Shown here in pieces: positions 1 through 7,360 of a stretch of DNA of 64,000 nt (its first letter is position 1; the number at the start of each line of letters is the position of its first letter). Both the position numbers and the translations under genes were made by a program. The stretch comes from JAHRAW01 sp965262585. Its GTDB lineage: Bacteria > Pseudomonadota > Gammaproteobacteria > Arenicellales > Poriferihabitantaceae. The notes under the pieces were generated by a model. It was not told the origin of the DNA and did no database searches. It saw only the letters and a program-made list of their open reading frames with translations. The DNA lies in NCBI GenBank assembly GCA_965262585.1, contig OZ253546.1, positions 806,001-870,000 on the forward strand. The letters run 5' to 3'.

Positions 1-2
1 AA

Positions 3-923
3 CTGGACGACATTCCAAACAAATTGCTGGTGATTGGCGGTGGCATCATCGGCTTGGAGATGGCTACGGTCTATCATGCCCTCGGCAGCAAAATCAGCGT
101 GGTGGAAATGCTCGACGGCTTGATGGCGGGTGCCGACCCGGATTTGGTGCGGCCATTGTTCAGGCGCATCGCAAAGCAATATGAAAACATTTGGACGAGC
201 ACGCAAGTGACCGCAATGAAGGCCGCCAAAAACGGAATTTGCGTGTCATTCAAGGGCAAAGACGCGCCGAAGCAGATGACTTTTGACAAGGTGCTGATGT
301 CCGTGGGCCGCACCCCCAACGGCGCGCGCATCAACGGCGAAGCGGCGGGCATTGAAATTACCGAACGCGGATTCATCGCCGTGGACAACCGCCAACGCAC
401 CAATATCCCCCACATCTTCGCCATCGGCGACATCACCGGCCAACCCATGCTGGCACACAAAGCGGTGCACGAAGGCAAGGTCGCCGCCGAAGTAGCCGCC
501 GGTCTGAAAAGCGGATTCGATGCGCGGGTTATTCCATCGGTGGCTTATACCGACCCCGAAGTGGCGTGGGTCGGCGTTACCGAAGCCGAAGCCAAACAAC
601 AGGGGCTGGATTACGGCAAAGGCGTCTTCCCGTGGGCCGCCAGTGGCCGCGCCCTCAGTCAGGCCGCCGGCGAGGGCGTCACCAAATTGCTATTCGACAA
701 CGCATCCGAACGCATCATCGGCGCCGGTATCACCGGCCGCCACGCCGGCGACCTCATCAACGAAGCAGCCCTCGCCATCGAAATGAACGCCGACGCCGAA
801 GACATCGGCCTCACCATCCACGCCCACCCCACCCTAGCCGAAACCCTCGGCTTCGCCGCCGAAACATTCAGCGGCGTGATTACCGATTTGTATGCGCCGA
901 AAAAACGACCCGCGAAGCCGTAG
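3..923 (+). CDS. lpd: Dihydrolipoamide dehydrogenase (E3), 5'-truncated by the window edge
   Basis: The reading frame is open from base 3, so the start lies outside the window; the visible part is 306 residues. E3 reoxidises dihydrolipoyl groups of 2-oxoacid dehydrogenase complexes using FAD and NAD+. Visible are the NAD-binding Rossmann motif GGGIIGLE close to the left edge, the second FAD contact HIFAIGDI, and the C-terminal dimerisation domain with TDPEVAWVG and the catalytic His-Glu motif HAHPTLAET. The FAD-binding N-terminus and redox-active CxxxxC are not in the window. Any TTG inside the visible part is not the true start, because coding sequence continues upstream. E3 is firm; which 2-oxoacid complex it serves cannot be told here. 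Confidence 0.93.
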   Translation: MDDIPNKLLVIGGGIIGLEMATVYHALGSKISVVEMLDGLMAGADPDLVRPLFRRIAKQYENIWTSTQVTAMKAAKNGICVSFKGKDAPKQMTFDKVLMSVGRTPNGARINGEAAGIEITERGFIAVDNRQRTNIPHIFAIGDITGQPMLAHKAVHEGKVAAEVAAGLKSGFDARVIPSVAYTDPEVAWVGVTEAEAKQQGLDYGKGVFPWAASGRALSQAAGEGVTKLLFDNASERIIGAGITGRHAGDLINEAALAIEMNADAEDIGLTIHAHPTLAETLGFAAETFSGVITDLYAPKKRPAKP

Positions 924-946
924 TCACCCGGCTACCGGGCCGGCGG

Positions 947-1051
947 TTAGGTCACCGTAAAAAACAGCACCAATAACACCACCACCAGCACAAAGCTGAG
1001 GCCGTATTTACTCTCCACTGATAAATCCGCCCAGAATCGTTTGATATTCAT
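947..1051 (-). CDS. Small single-span membrane protein, 34 residues
   Basis: An ATG at 1051 opens a 34-codon frame ending in TAA at 947. A GAGG sequence lies five bases upstream of the ATG, a good ribosome binding site. The product begins MNIKRFWADL, is charged and amphipathic to about residue 15, then forms a hydrophobic helix from about residue 17 to the C-terminus (GLSFVLVVVLLVLFF). It fits a single-span inner-membrane peptide with a short cytoplasmic N-tail. It lies between convergent lpd and the end of the recO operon, 56 bases after recO, so it could be the last gene of the lepA-lepB-rnc-era-recO transcript. No family recognised. Small size makes chance possible, but start, SD and membrane segment agree. 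Confidence 0.5.
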   Translation of the reverse strand: MNIKRFWADLSVESKYGLSFVLVVVLLVLFFTVT

Positions 1052-1107
1052 TTTAGCCTCACTCGTTTTTTAGTTAATCAGAAATCACCGCGTCTTTTCG
1101 CGGTTGA

Positions 1108-1887
1108 TTATACGCCTTGTTTGTCGTCGTTTACGGGGCGGCGTTGTTCGCCGTATCGGTTCATTTCCATGATAACCCGTCTGGAACGAAGGGCGCGGCC
1201 ATTCAACTGGCGGTCGATGAGGATGCGCGTCAGGTGTTGCGCTTCGCGTAATTCGTGGTCGGATGGAAAGCGTTCTTCGCGCAGTGCGTGTAGCGTACTG
1301 CCGCTGATGCTGACGGCGTATTCGCCCGGTTGTTCGGCCAGCCGCCGCACCGGGCCCTTTTCGAGGACATAAAGATATTGCTGTTCCGCCGATATGGGCT
1401 CAAGGGTTTCGGCGTCGTGGTCGAGAACTGCGCCGAAGCCGATATGCTCCAGAAGTTTTTTTTCGAAGATGCGCAACACCCGGCGCGGCGGTTGCGCTTG
1501 GATCAGGTGTTCGATAGCCAGATGGTACTGCGCGAATAAGGTTTCATGGGAATCATGCCGGTGCAGCAGCCGAAGCAGCAGTTCATTGAGATAAAATCCG
1601 CTCGCCAGCGGCGCCCCTTTCATATCCGCGGCGGGCGCGCTCTGCTCCACCGAAGTTAGAGTCGGCAACTGGCCCTTGCCGGTCCAACTCGCCAGCAACG
1701 GCTTGAACGGCAGCAGCACACCCCGCGAACGAGTCCGTGAACGAGTAGTGACTTTTGCGGAGCCGCGCGCGCCCTTGGCTATTACCATCAGGCGGCCGTG
1801 TTCACGGGTGAAAAAATCCACCAGCAAACTGGTTTCGGAAAACGGCCGTGCGTGCAACACGTAGGCGGGTTGTTGATCGACTTTCAC
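1108..1887 (-). CDS. recO: DNA repair protein RecO
   Basis: 259 residues. RecO loads RecA onto SSB-coated single-stranded DNA with RecR in the RecF pathway. The N-terminus (QQPAYVLHARPFSETSLLVD) matches the RecO OB-fold, and a helical RecO_C region follows with LLHRHDSHETLF around residues 107-118. An Arg/Ser/Thr-rich stretch near residues 45-55 (TTRSRTRSRG) sits in the DNA-binding part. It starts six bases after the end of era, in the usual era-recO order, so it should be co-transcribed. Length and order are normal for the family. Confidence 0.93.
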   Translation of the reverse strand: MKVDQQPAYVLHARPFSETSLLVDFFTREHGRLMVIAKGARGSAKVTTRSRTRSRGVLLPFKPLLASWTGKGQLPTLTSVEQSAPAADMKGAPLASGFYLNELLLRLLHRHDSHETLFAQYHLAIEHLIQAQPPRRVLRIFEKKLLEHIGFGAVLDHDAETLEPISAEQQYLYVLEKGPVRRLAEQPGEYAVSISGSTLHALREERFPSDHELREAQHLTRILIDRQLNGRALRSRRVIMEMNRYGEQRRPVNDDKQGV

Positions 1888-1893
1888 GGCGCG

Positions 1894-2802
1894 TTAGTCT
1901 TCGAGATAGCCCAGCGTTCTGAGCATGGTTGCGTTGTCGGCCCAGCCTTTTTTGACTTTCACCCACAGGTCCAGATAGACGCGCACGGAAAACGATTTTT
2001 CCATTTGTTTACGCGCCCGTTCGCCGATGGTTTTTAACTGACGCCCGCCCTGCCCGATGACGATGGCTTTCTGGCTGGACTTTTCCACCCAGATGACCAT
2101 GCCGACGCTCAGCAAGCGGTCGTCTTTGTATTCAAATCGGGTAACTTCCACGGCGCTGGCGTAGGGCAATTCGTGGCCGAGCAACCGGAAGGTTTGTTCG
2201 CGCACCAACTCGGCGGCGAAGAACCGCTCGCTGCGGTCGGTGTGCTGGTCCGCCGGAAAACCCGGCGCGCCTTCCGGCAATGTCGAGACGATAACATCGA
2301 GGAACGATTTGAGGTCGGCGGGTTTGCGTGCCGAAAGCGGGATGATTTCCCGGAACGGATGAATGCGCGCCGATTGTTCGATGATTGGCAGTAGCCGCTT
2401 GCGGTCGCGCAGGCGGTCAATTTTATTGATCACCAAAATCACCGGCGTCTTGTTGTGCGCCGCCTGCCCTATCGACGCGAATAGTTTTTCGAGTTTGGTC
2501 GTCCAGCCGCGAAAATCAATCATGAAAACGATCAAGTCGGCGTCCGGCAGGCTGTTCATGGCAGTGCGGTTGATGACGCGGTTGAGGCTTCGGGGTTGGT
2601 CGTGGTGCAAGCCCGGCGTATCAACGAAAACCAGTTGCGCGTTGGGCAACGTTTTGATGCCGAGAATCCGGTGTCGGGTGGTTTGCGGACGGCGCGACAT
2701 GATGGATATTTTCTCGCCGACTACGCCGTTCAGCAAGGTTGATTTTCCGGCATTGGGGGGACCCATCAGCGCGACTACGCCGAAACGATGTGGTTCGGAC
2801 AT
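1894..2802 (-). CDS. era: GTPase Era
   Basis: 302 residues. Era is a membrane-associated GTPase that binds the 3' end of 16S rRNA and helps assemble the small ribosomal subunit. The sequence shows the P-loop GPPNAGKS at residues 14-21, an effector threonine in QTTRHRI, DTPGLH, the guanine-specificity NKID, and a C-terminal KH domain with GQGGRQLKTIGERAR. The end, VKKGWADNATMLRTLGY, is typical. Two bases separate it from the upstream rnc stop and six from recO, so the three genes form a tight unit. Confidence 0.96.
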   Translation of the reverse strand: MSEPHRFGVVALMGPPNAGKSTLLNGVVGEKISIMSRRPQTTRHRILGIKTLPNAQLVFVDTPGLHHDQPRSLNRVINRTAMNSLPDADLIVFMIDFRGWTTKLEKLFASIGQAAHNKTPVILVINKIDRLRDRKRLLPIIEQSARIHPFREIIPLSARKPADLKSFLDVIVSTLPEGAPGFPADQHTDRSERFFAAELVREQTFRLLGHELPYASAVEVTRFEYKDDRLLSVGMVIWVEKSSQKAIVIGQGGRQLKTIGERARKQMEKSFSVRVYLDLWVKVKKGWADNATMLRTLGYLED

Positions 2803-2804
2803 AA

Positions 2805-3491
2805 TCAGCCGGGTGCTTCCAACATCGATAACGCCTTGCGCGCCGCGTCTTGCTCGGCGGCACGGCGGCTGCCGCCGGTGGCGGTAACCGCTTCGGGCAA
2901 ACCACTCACCCGGCAGGCGACCGTGAAATCCGGTTGATGTGGCTTGCCGGACTGCTCGACCACTTCATAAAGCGGCAACGGCAACGCACGTTTTTGCTGG
3001 TGTTCCTGCAACCTCGTTTTGTCATCCTTGAGGCTGAACGGCGAGACCTCCGCGAGGTGCGGTTCGAATAATTTCAATAGAATTTTTTTGACCGTCGCCA
3101 GATCGCTATCCAAATAAATTGCGCCGATAACCGCTTCAAACGCATCCGCGATAATCGAATCGTTCTCGCCGCCGCCGCTTTTGAGCGCGCTGCCACCGAG
3201 CACCAAACACCGCTGCAACGCCAACGCCCGCCCCCGCACCGCCAAATTCTCGTTACACACCAACTGCGCCCGCATCTGCGTCAATTCCCCTTCCCCTCCC
3301 CCCGGAAACCGCTCAAACAACCCCTCCGCAATCACAAACCCAAGAATACTGTCACCCAAATATTCCAACCGCTCGTTATTCTCCTCGCCACAACTACGAT
3401 GCGTCAAGGCGCGGGTTAGCAGTGCCTGGTTATTGAAGTGATAACCGAGATCGGTTTGTAACGATACCAGATTTTTTTCTATGTTAGTCAT
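2805..3491 (-). CDS. rnc: Ribonuclease III
   Basis: 228 residues. RNase III cuts double-stranded RNA, matures rRNA precursors, and in enterobacteria represses its own operon by cutting a leader hairpin. The RNase III signature NERLEYLGDSILGF is present, as is the second acidic site DAFEAVIGAIYLD, followed by a double-stranded RNA-binding domain from about residue 155. The region immediately upstream (3492-3600) is AT-rich, and beyond it lies the 248-bp hairpin array separating this gene from lepB. Those hairpins, if transcribed from lepB, would be plausible substrates for this enzyme. Only a weak ribosome binding site is visible. Confidence 0.96.
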   Translation of the reverse strand: MTNIEKNLVSLQTDLGYHFNNQALLTRALTHRSCGEENNERLEYLGDSILGFVIAEGLFERFPGGGEGELTQMRAQLVCNENLAVRGRALALQRCLVLGGSALKSGGGENDSIIADAFEAVIGAIYLDSDLATVKKILLKLFEPHLAEVSPFSLKDDKTRLQEHQQKRALPLPLYEVVEQSGKPHQPDFTVACRVSGLPEAVTATGGSRRAAEQDAARKALSMLEAPG

Positions 3492-3650
3492 TACTCAGTA
3501 ATGAATTTCGCGCTTTCGAATGCACACCAAATGACTCTTGCGCTTTTCGAGAAATTCTTAAGTTTTTCCATGTTAATCACTTGTTAAGTTTACATAAAAT
3601 TTATGGGAATTACAGACAATAATCCATCCAAAAGAGCAACTACACCGCGC

Positions 3651-4444
3651 TTATCTTACTGGATTCCCGCTTTCACGGGAATAACGAATTAGGGGCGCGA
3701 GAATGGCGAGTCTGGGAGTCCTCATCGGCAAACGAGGAATATCAAAAGTGCGTCATTCCCGAACGATAGAAAAATAGGGAGCGCCAGCGACCATATTTTT
3801 CATCGTATCGGGAATCCAGAAGGCTAATAATGAGTCGGATCTCGCCGTCATGTTGTACTGGATTCCCGCTTTCGCGAGAATAACGGCGTAGGGAGTCGGC
3901 TATCGCCGGCATATTTCACTGGATTCCCGTGTCCCCAACTCGTCATCCCCGCTGTCGCGTGAATGACGAGTTGGGGCACGAGAATGACGGCGGCGCGTCG
4001 TCATTCCCGAACGATAGAAAAATAGGGCGCGCCAGCAACCATATTTTTCATCGTATCGGGAATCCAGAAGGCTAATAAGGAGTCGGCTCTCGCCGGCATG
4101 TCTCACTGGATTCCCGCTTTCGCGGGAATAACGGCGTAGGGAGTCGGCTATCGCCGGCATATTTCACTGGATTCCCGTGTCCCCAACTCGTCATTCCCGC
4201 TGTCGCGTGAATGACGAGTTGGGGCACGAGAATGACGGCGGTACGTCGTCATTCCCGAACGATAGAAAAATAGGGAGCGCCAGCGACCATATTTTTCATC
4301 GTATCGGGAATCCAGAAGGCTAATAATGAGTCGGCTGTCGCAGGAATGTCTTACTGGATTCCCGCTTTCGCGAGAATGACGGCGTAGGGAGCGGCTGTCG
4401 CCGAGATTGTTTCTCTGGATTCCCGCTTTCGCGGGAATGAAGAC
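3651..4444. repeat. Tandem array of three 248-bp hairpin-rich repeats (lepB-rnc intergenic)
   Basis: This gene-free stretch holds repeats. The unit marker TCATTCCCGAACGATAG starts at 3753, 4001 and 4249, an exact 248-bp period. Each unit carries three stem-forming elements. First, 22-base imperfect arms, for example 3755-3776 with 3794-3815, about 17 bases apart. Second, a short hairpin around ATTCCCGCTTTCGCGGGAAT. Third, a 16-bp stem beginning CCCCAACTCGTCATTC, perfect at 4181-4196 with 4209-4224. The third unit lacks the last element and ends near lepB. Related copies lie at 42.5 and 46.9 kb, so this is a dispersed family of non-coding, possibly non-autonomous mobile repeats. Apparent reading frames here are by-products. 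Confidence 0.85.
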
Positions 4445-4453
4445 GGGGGCGGT

Positions 4454-5254
4454 TTACTCGATGCTGTCGCCAATCCGATTCCACCGCACGCCGCCTTCAG
4501 CAAGACCTTTCCAACTAAACCAGATGAAGAACGCTTTGCCGACTACGTTTTCTTCCGGGACAAATCGCCAGTAGCGGCTGTCGTTGCTGTGGTCGCGGTT
4601 GTCGCCCATGACGAAATAGTTTCCTTTGGGGATGGTTACTTCCATGTCGCGGGCATTGAGGTTGCGGTCGATGATGATGGCGTGGGGTGAATCATCGAAG
4701 GTTTCGATATAGCGGTCGGCGGATTCACCGAGTTGTTTTATGTGGCTGAAATAAAATTCGCCGTCGGCAATGCGCGGGGCTTGCTCGCCGTTGATGAATA
4801 ATTTCTTGTCGCGGTAGGCGATGATGTCTCCCGGCAGGCCAACCACTCGTTTGACGAAGTTCAACGACGGGTCTTTGGGGTAACGGAACACCATTACATC
4901 GCCGCGTTCGGGCCCGCCAACCGGGATGATTTTGTGGTTGATCACCGGTAGGCGTATGCCATAAGAAAATTTGTTGACGAGGATGAAATCGCCGATGTAC
5001 AAACTGGGCAGCATGGAACCGGACGGAATGCGAAACGGTTCGATGACAAACGAGCGCAGCGCGAACACGATTAGCACCACCGGAAACAAGGCGCGGGCGT
5101 ATTCCACCAACAGCGGTTTGGATGGCGGCGAAGCCACGGCTTCGTCGGCGGCTACCCGCCTGCGAGACGATGCGCGTTCAAACATCAACCAGTAGCCGAA
5201 CGATATTAGTCCGGTGATCACCACAAACACAAACAAAACTAAAGAAAAGTCCAT
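4454..5254 (-). CDS. lepB: Signal peptidase I
   Basis: 266 residues. LepB removes signal peptides from proteins crossing the inner membrane. Two transmembrane segments are visible, residues 3-25 and about 50-70. The catalytic serine is Ser80 in PSGSMLPS and the general-base lysine is Lys135 in FVKRVVGLPGD. The late motif GDNRDHSNDSR is also typical. It lies 50 bases downstream of lepA in the conserved lepA-lepB order. Unusually for this operon, about 960 bases of repeat DNA separate it from rnc. Confidence 0.96.
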   Translation of the reverse strand: MDFSLVLFVFVVITGLISFGYWLMFERASSRRRVAADEAVASPPSKPLLVEYARALFPVVLIVFALRSFVIEPFRIPSGSMLPSLYIGDFILVNKFSYGIRLPVINHKIIPVGGPERGDVMVFRYPKDPSLNFVKRVVGLPGDIIAYRDKKLFINGEQAPRIADGEFYFSHIKQLGESADRYIETFDDSPHAIIIDRNLNARDMEVTIPKGNYFVMGDNRDHSNDSRYWRFVPEENVVGKAFFIWFSWKGLAEGGVRWNRIGDSIE

Positions 5255-5304
5255 TGATTACTCCGTATCGTTACACTCGTAATAAGAAATTCACAACACT
5301 CAAC

Positions 5305-7116
5305 TCAATCGCGGCCAACTTGCAAAACCGACAGGAATGCTTCCTGCGGAATTGCCACCGCGCCGATTTGTTTCATCCGTTTTTTACCCGCTTTTTGTTT
5401 TTCCAGCAACTTGCGTTTGCGCGTGATGTCGCCGCCGTAACACTTGGCGGTCACATTTTTTCGCAGCGCCTTGACGGTTTCTCGCGCGATAATTTTTCCG
5501 CCGATGGCGGCTTGTATGGCGACATCAAACATCTGCCGTGGGATCAATTTGTGCATCCGCCCGACCAAATCACGCCCGCGCTTTTGCGCTTGCTCGCGGT
5601 GCACCAAAATCGCCAGCGGGCCCACCGCATCGCCGTTAATCAGCACATCTATTTTAACCATCGGCGCCAGTTGGTTGTCAATTAAATCGTAGTCGAAGGA
5701 TGCGTATCCACGGCTGACCGATTTCAATCGGTCGAAAAAATCCAGCACCACTTCGTTGAGCGGTATGTCGAATTCGATCATCACCTGCCGCCCGTGGTAA
5801 TTAATGTTGCGCTGCACGCCGCGTTTTTCCACGCACAACGTAAGCACCACGCCGACCATGTCCTGCGGCGCTAAAATTCGTGCGCGGATGTATGGCTCTT
5901 TGATAAATTCGATGTTGGAAGGCGACGGTAGCATCGCCGGGTTGTCTAACATCAACGTTTCGCCATTTTTCAAGCGCACCTCGTAGACCACCGTCGGCGC
6001 GGTGACAATCAATTCGAGATGGTATTCGCGCTCCAGCCGCTCGCGCACGATTTCCATGTGCAGCATACCCAAAAATCCGCAGCGAAAACCAAAACCGAGC
6101 GCGCCCGACGACTCGGGCTCAAACGATAACGCGGCGTCATTCAAACCGAGTTTGCCGAGGGATGCGCGAAACCCTTCGAAGTCGGTGCTGTTGACCGGAT
6201 ACAAACCGGCAAACACGGTGGGCTTAATTTCGCGGAATCCGGGCAGCGGTTTGCTCGCCGGATCGCGGCTCAAGGTAACCGTATCGCCGACCCGCGCCGC
6301 TTTGATTTCCTTGAGTCCGGCGACCATGAAGCCGACCGCACCGGCGGATAATTCATCGACCACCCTCGCCTTCGGGGTGAATACGCCGATGCGCTCGACC
6401 TGATAATCGAAACCGGTGGACATCATCCGCACTTTGGTTTTATTTGCGCGCATGCAACCGTCGACCACGCGGATTAGCGAAACCACGCCGAGATAATTAT
6501 CAAACCATGAATCGATCACCAACGCGCGCAATGGCTTTTCCCGATCGCCGCCCGGCGCCGGCAGCCGGGCTACGATTTGTTCGAGCACACTTTCTACGCC
6601 CTCGCCGGTTTTGGCGCTGACCGCCAGCGTACCGCTGGTGTCGATGCCAATCACATCTTCGATTTCGCGCATGACCGCTTCGGGTTGCGATGCCGCCAGA
6701 TCGATTTTGTTCAACACCGGTATCACCGTCAGCCCAAGGTCAATCGCGGTATAACAGTTGGCAACGGTTTGCGCTTCAACCCCCTGGGTCGCATCGACCA
6801 CCAACAACGCGCCCTCGCAGGCATTCAACGAGCGCGACACTTCGTAGGAAAAATCCACATGCCCCGGCGTGTCGATGAGATTCAACTGGTACGTGCAGCC
6901 GTCATCGGCGGTGTAGTTGAGCATTACGCTCTGTGCCTTGATGGTAATGCCGCGCTCGCGCTCGAGGTCCATGGAATCGAGTACCTGTTCCTTCATTTCA
7001 CGCGCATCGAGGCCGCCGCACAGTTGAATGAAACGGTCGGCGAGGGTGGATTTGCCATGATCCACGTGAGCGATGATGGCAAAGTTTCTGATTTTAGATT
7101 GGTCGAATGCGAGCAT
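5305..7116 (-). CDS. lepA: Elongation factor 4 (LepA), translational GTPase
   Basis: 603 residues from the ATG at 7116. The frame is open to 7245, but the extra 43 residues are low-complexity and outside the family, whereas MLAFDQSKIRNFAIIAHVDH matches known LepA N-termini. No strong SD precedes this ATG. LepA binds ribosomes and affects elongation and assembly. GTPase motifs are HVDHGKST at 17-24, DTPGHVDF and NKID. The C-terminal LepA-specific domain is present (ITRKRKLLEKQKAGKKR). It heads the lepA-lepB-rnc-era-recO unit and diverges from ppc, with about 240 bases between start codons. Confidence 0.95.
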   Translation of the reverse strand: MLAFDQSKIRNFAIIAHVDHGKSTLADRFIQLCGGLDAREMKEQVLDSMDLERERGITIKAQSVMLNYTADDGCTYQLNLIDTPGHVDFSYEVSRSLNACEGALLVVDATQGVEAQTVANCYTAIDLGLTVIPVLNKIDLAASQPEAVMREIEDVIGIDTSGTLAVSAKTGEGVESVLEQIVARLPAPGGDREKPLRALVIDSWFDNYLGVVSLIRVVDGCMRANKTKVRMMSTGFDYQVERIGVFTPKARVVDELSAGAVGFMVAGLKEIKAARVGDTVTLSRDPASKPLPGFREIKPTVFAGLYPVNSTDFEGFRASLGKLGLNDAALSFEPESSGALGFGFRCGFLGMLHMEIVRERLEREYHLELIVTAPTVVYEVRLKNGETLMLDNPAMLPSPSNIEFIKEPYIRARILAPQDMVGVVLTLCVEKRGVQRNINYHGRQVMIEFDIPLNEVVLDFFDRLKSVSRGYASFDYDLIDNQLAPMVKIDVLINGDAVGPLAILVHREQAQKRGRDLVGRMHKLIPRQMFDVAIQAAIGGKIIARETVKALRKNVTAKCYGGDITRKRKLLEKQKAGKKRMKQIGAVAIPQEAFLSVLQVGRD

Positions 7117-7360
7117 GGTGCAACGCCGGTCAAGCACCGGCAGCGTGGGTTGGTGGTGTGGATGGTAGAAGTGTGACGATGATGGCGGCGGCGACAGTTT
7201 TCCGATAATGCCCGACAGCACCCGAAGCGCGGATTTTACCCCCAACCGGCCCCGCTTGCGCGTTTATTTCCGCACAATCAATCGGGCAGATCGGTTTTAC
7301 GCCGCCGACTGGTGGCAAGGTCGTATAAAATGGCCGGATGTTCGCGCTTCCGTGCACCCA

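Noticed and set aside
3900..4160. Open frame of 86 codons on the minus strand in the repeat array
   Set aside because: It is translated from the hairpin repeats, and similar peptides arise at the other repeat copies; no ribosome binding site.
3651..4444. CRISPR array
   Set aside because: Repeat units are 248 bp with no short regular spacers, and no cas genes are nearby.
7117..7245. N-terminal extension of LepA
   Set aside because: The extra 43 residues are low-complexity and fall outside the known family start.
7208..7360. N-terminal extension of PEP carboxylase
   Set aside because: It makes the protein longer than usual and has no family-like sequence.
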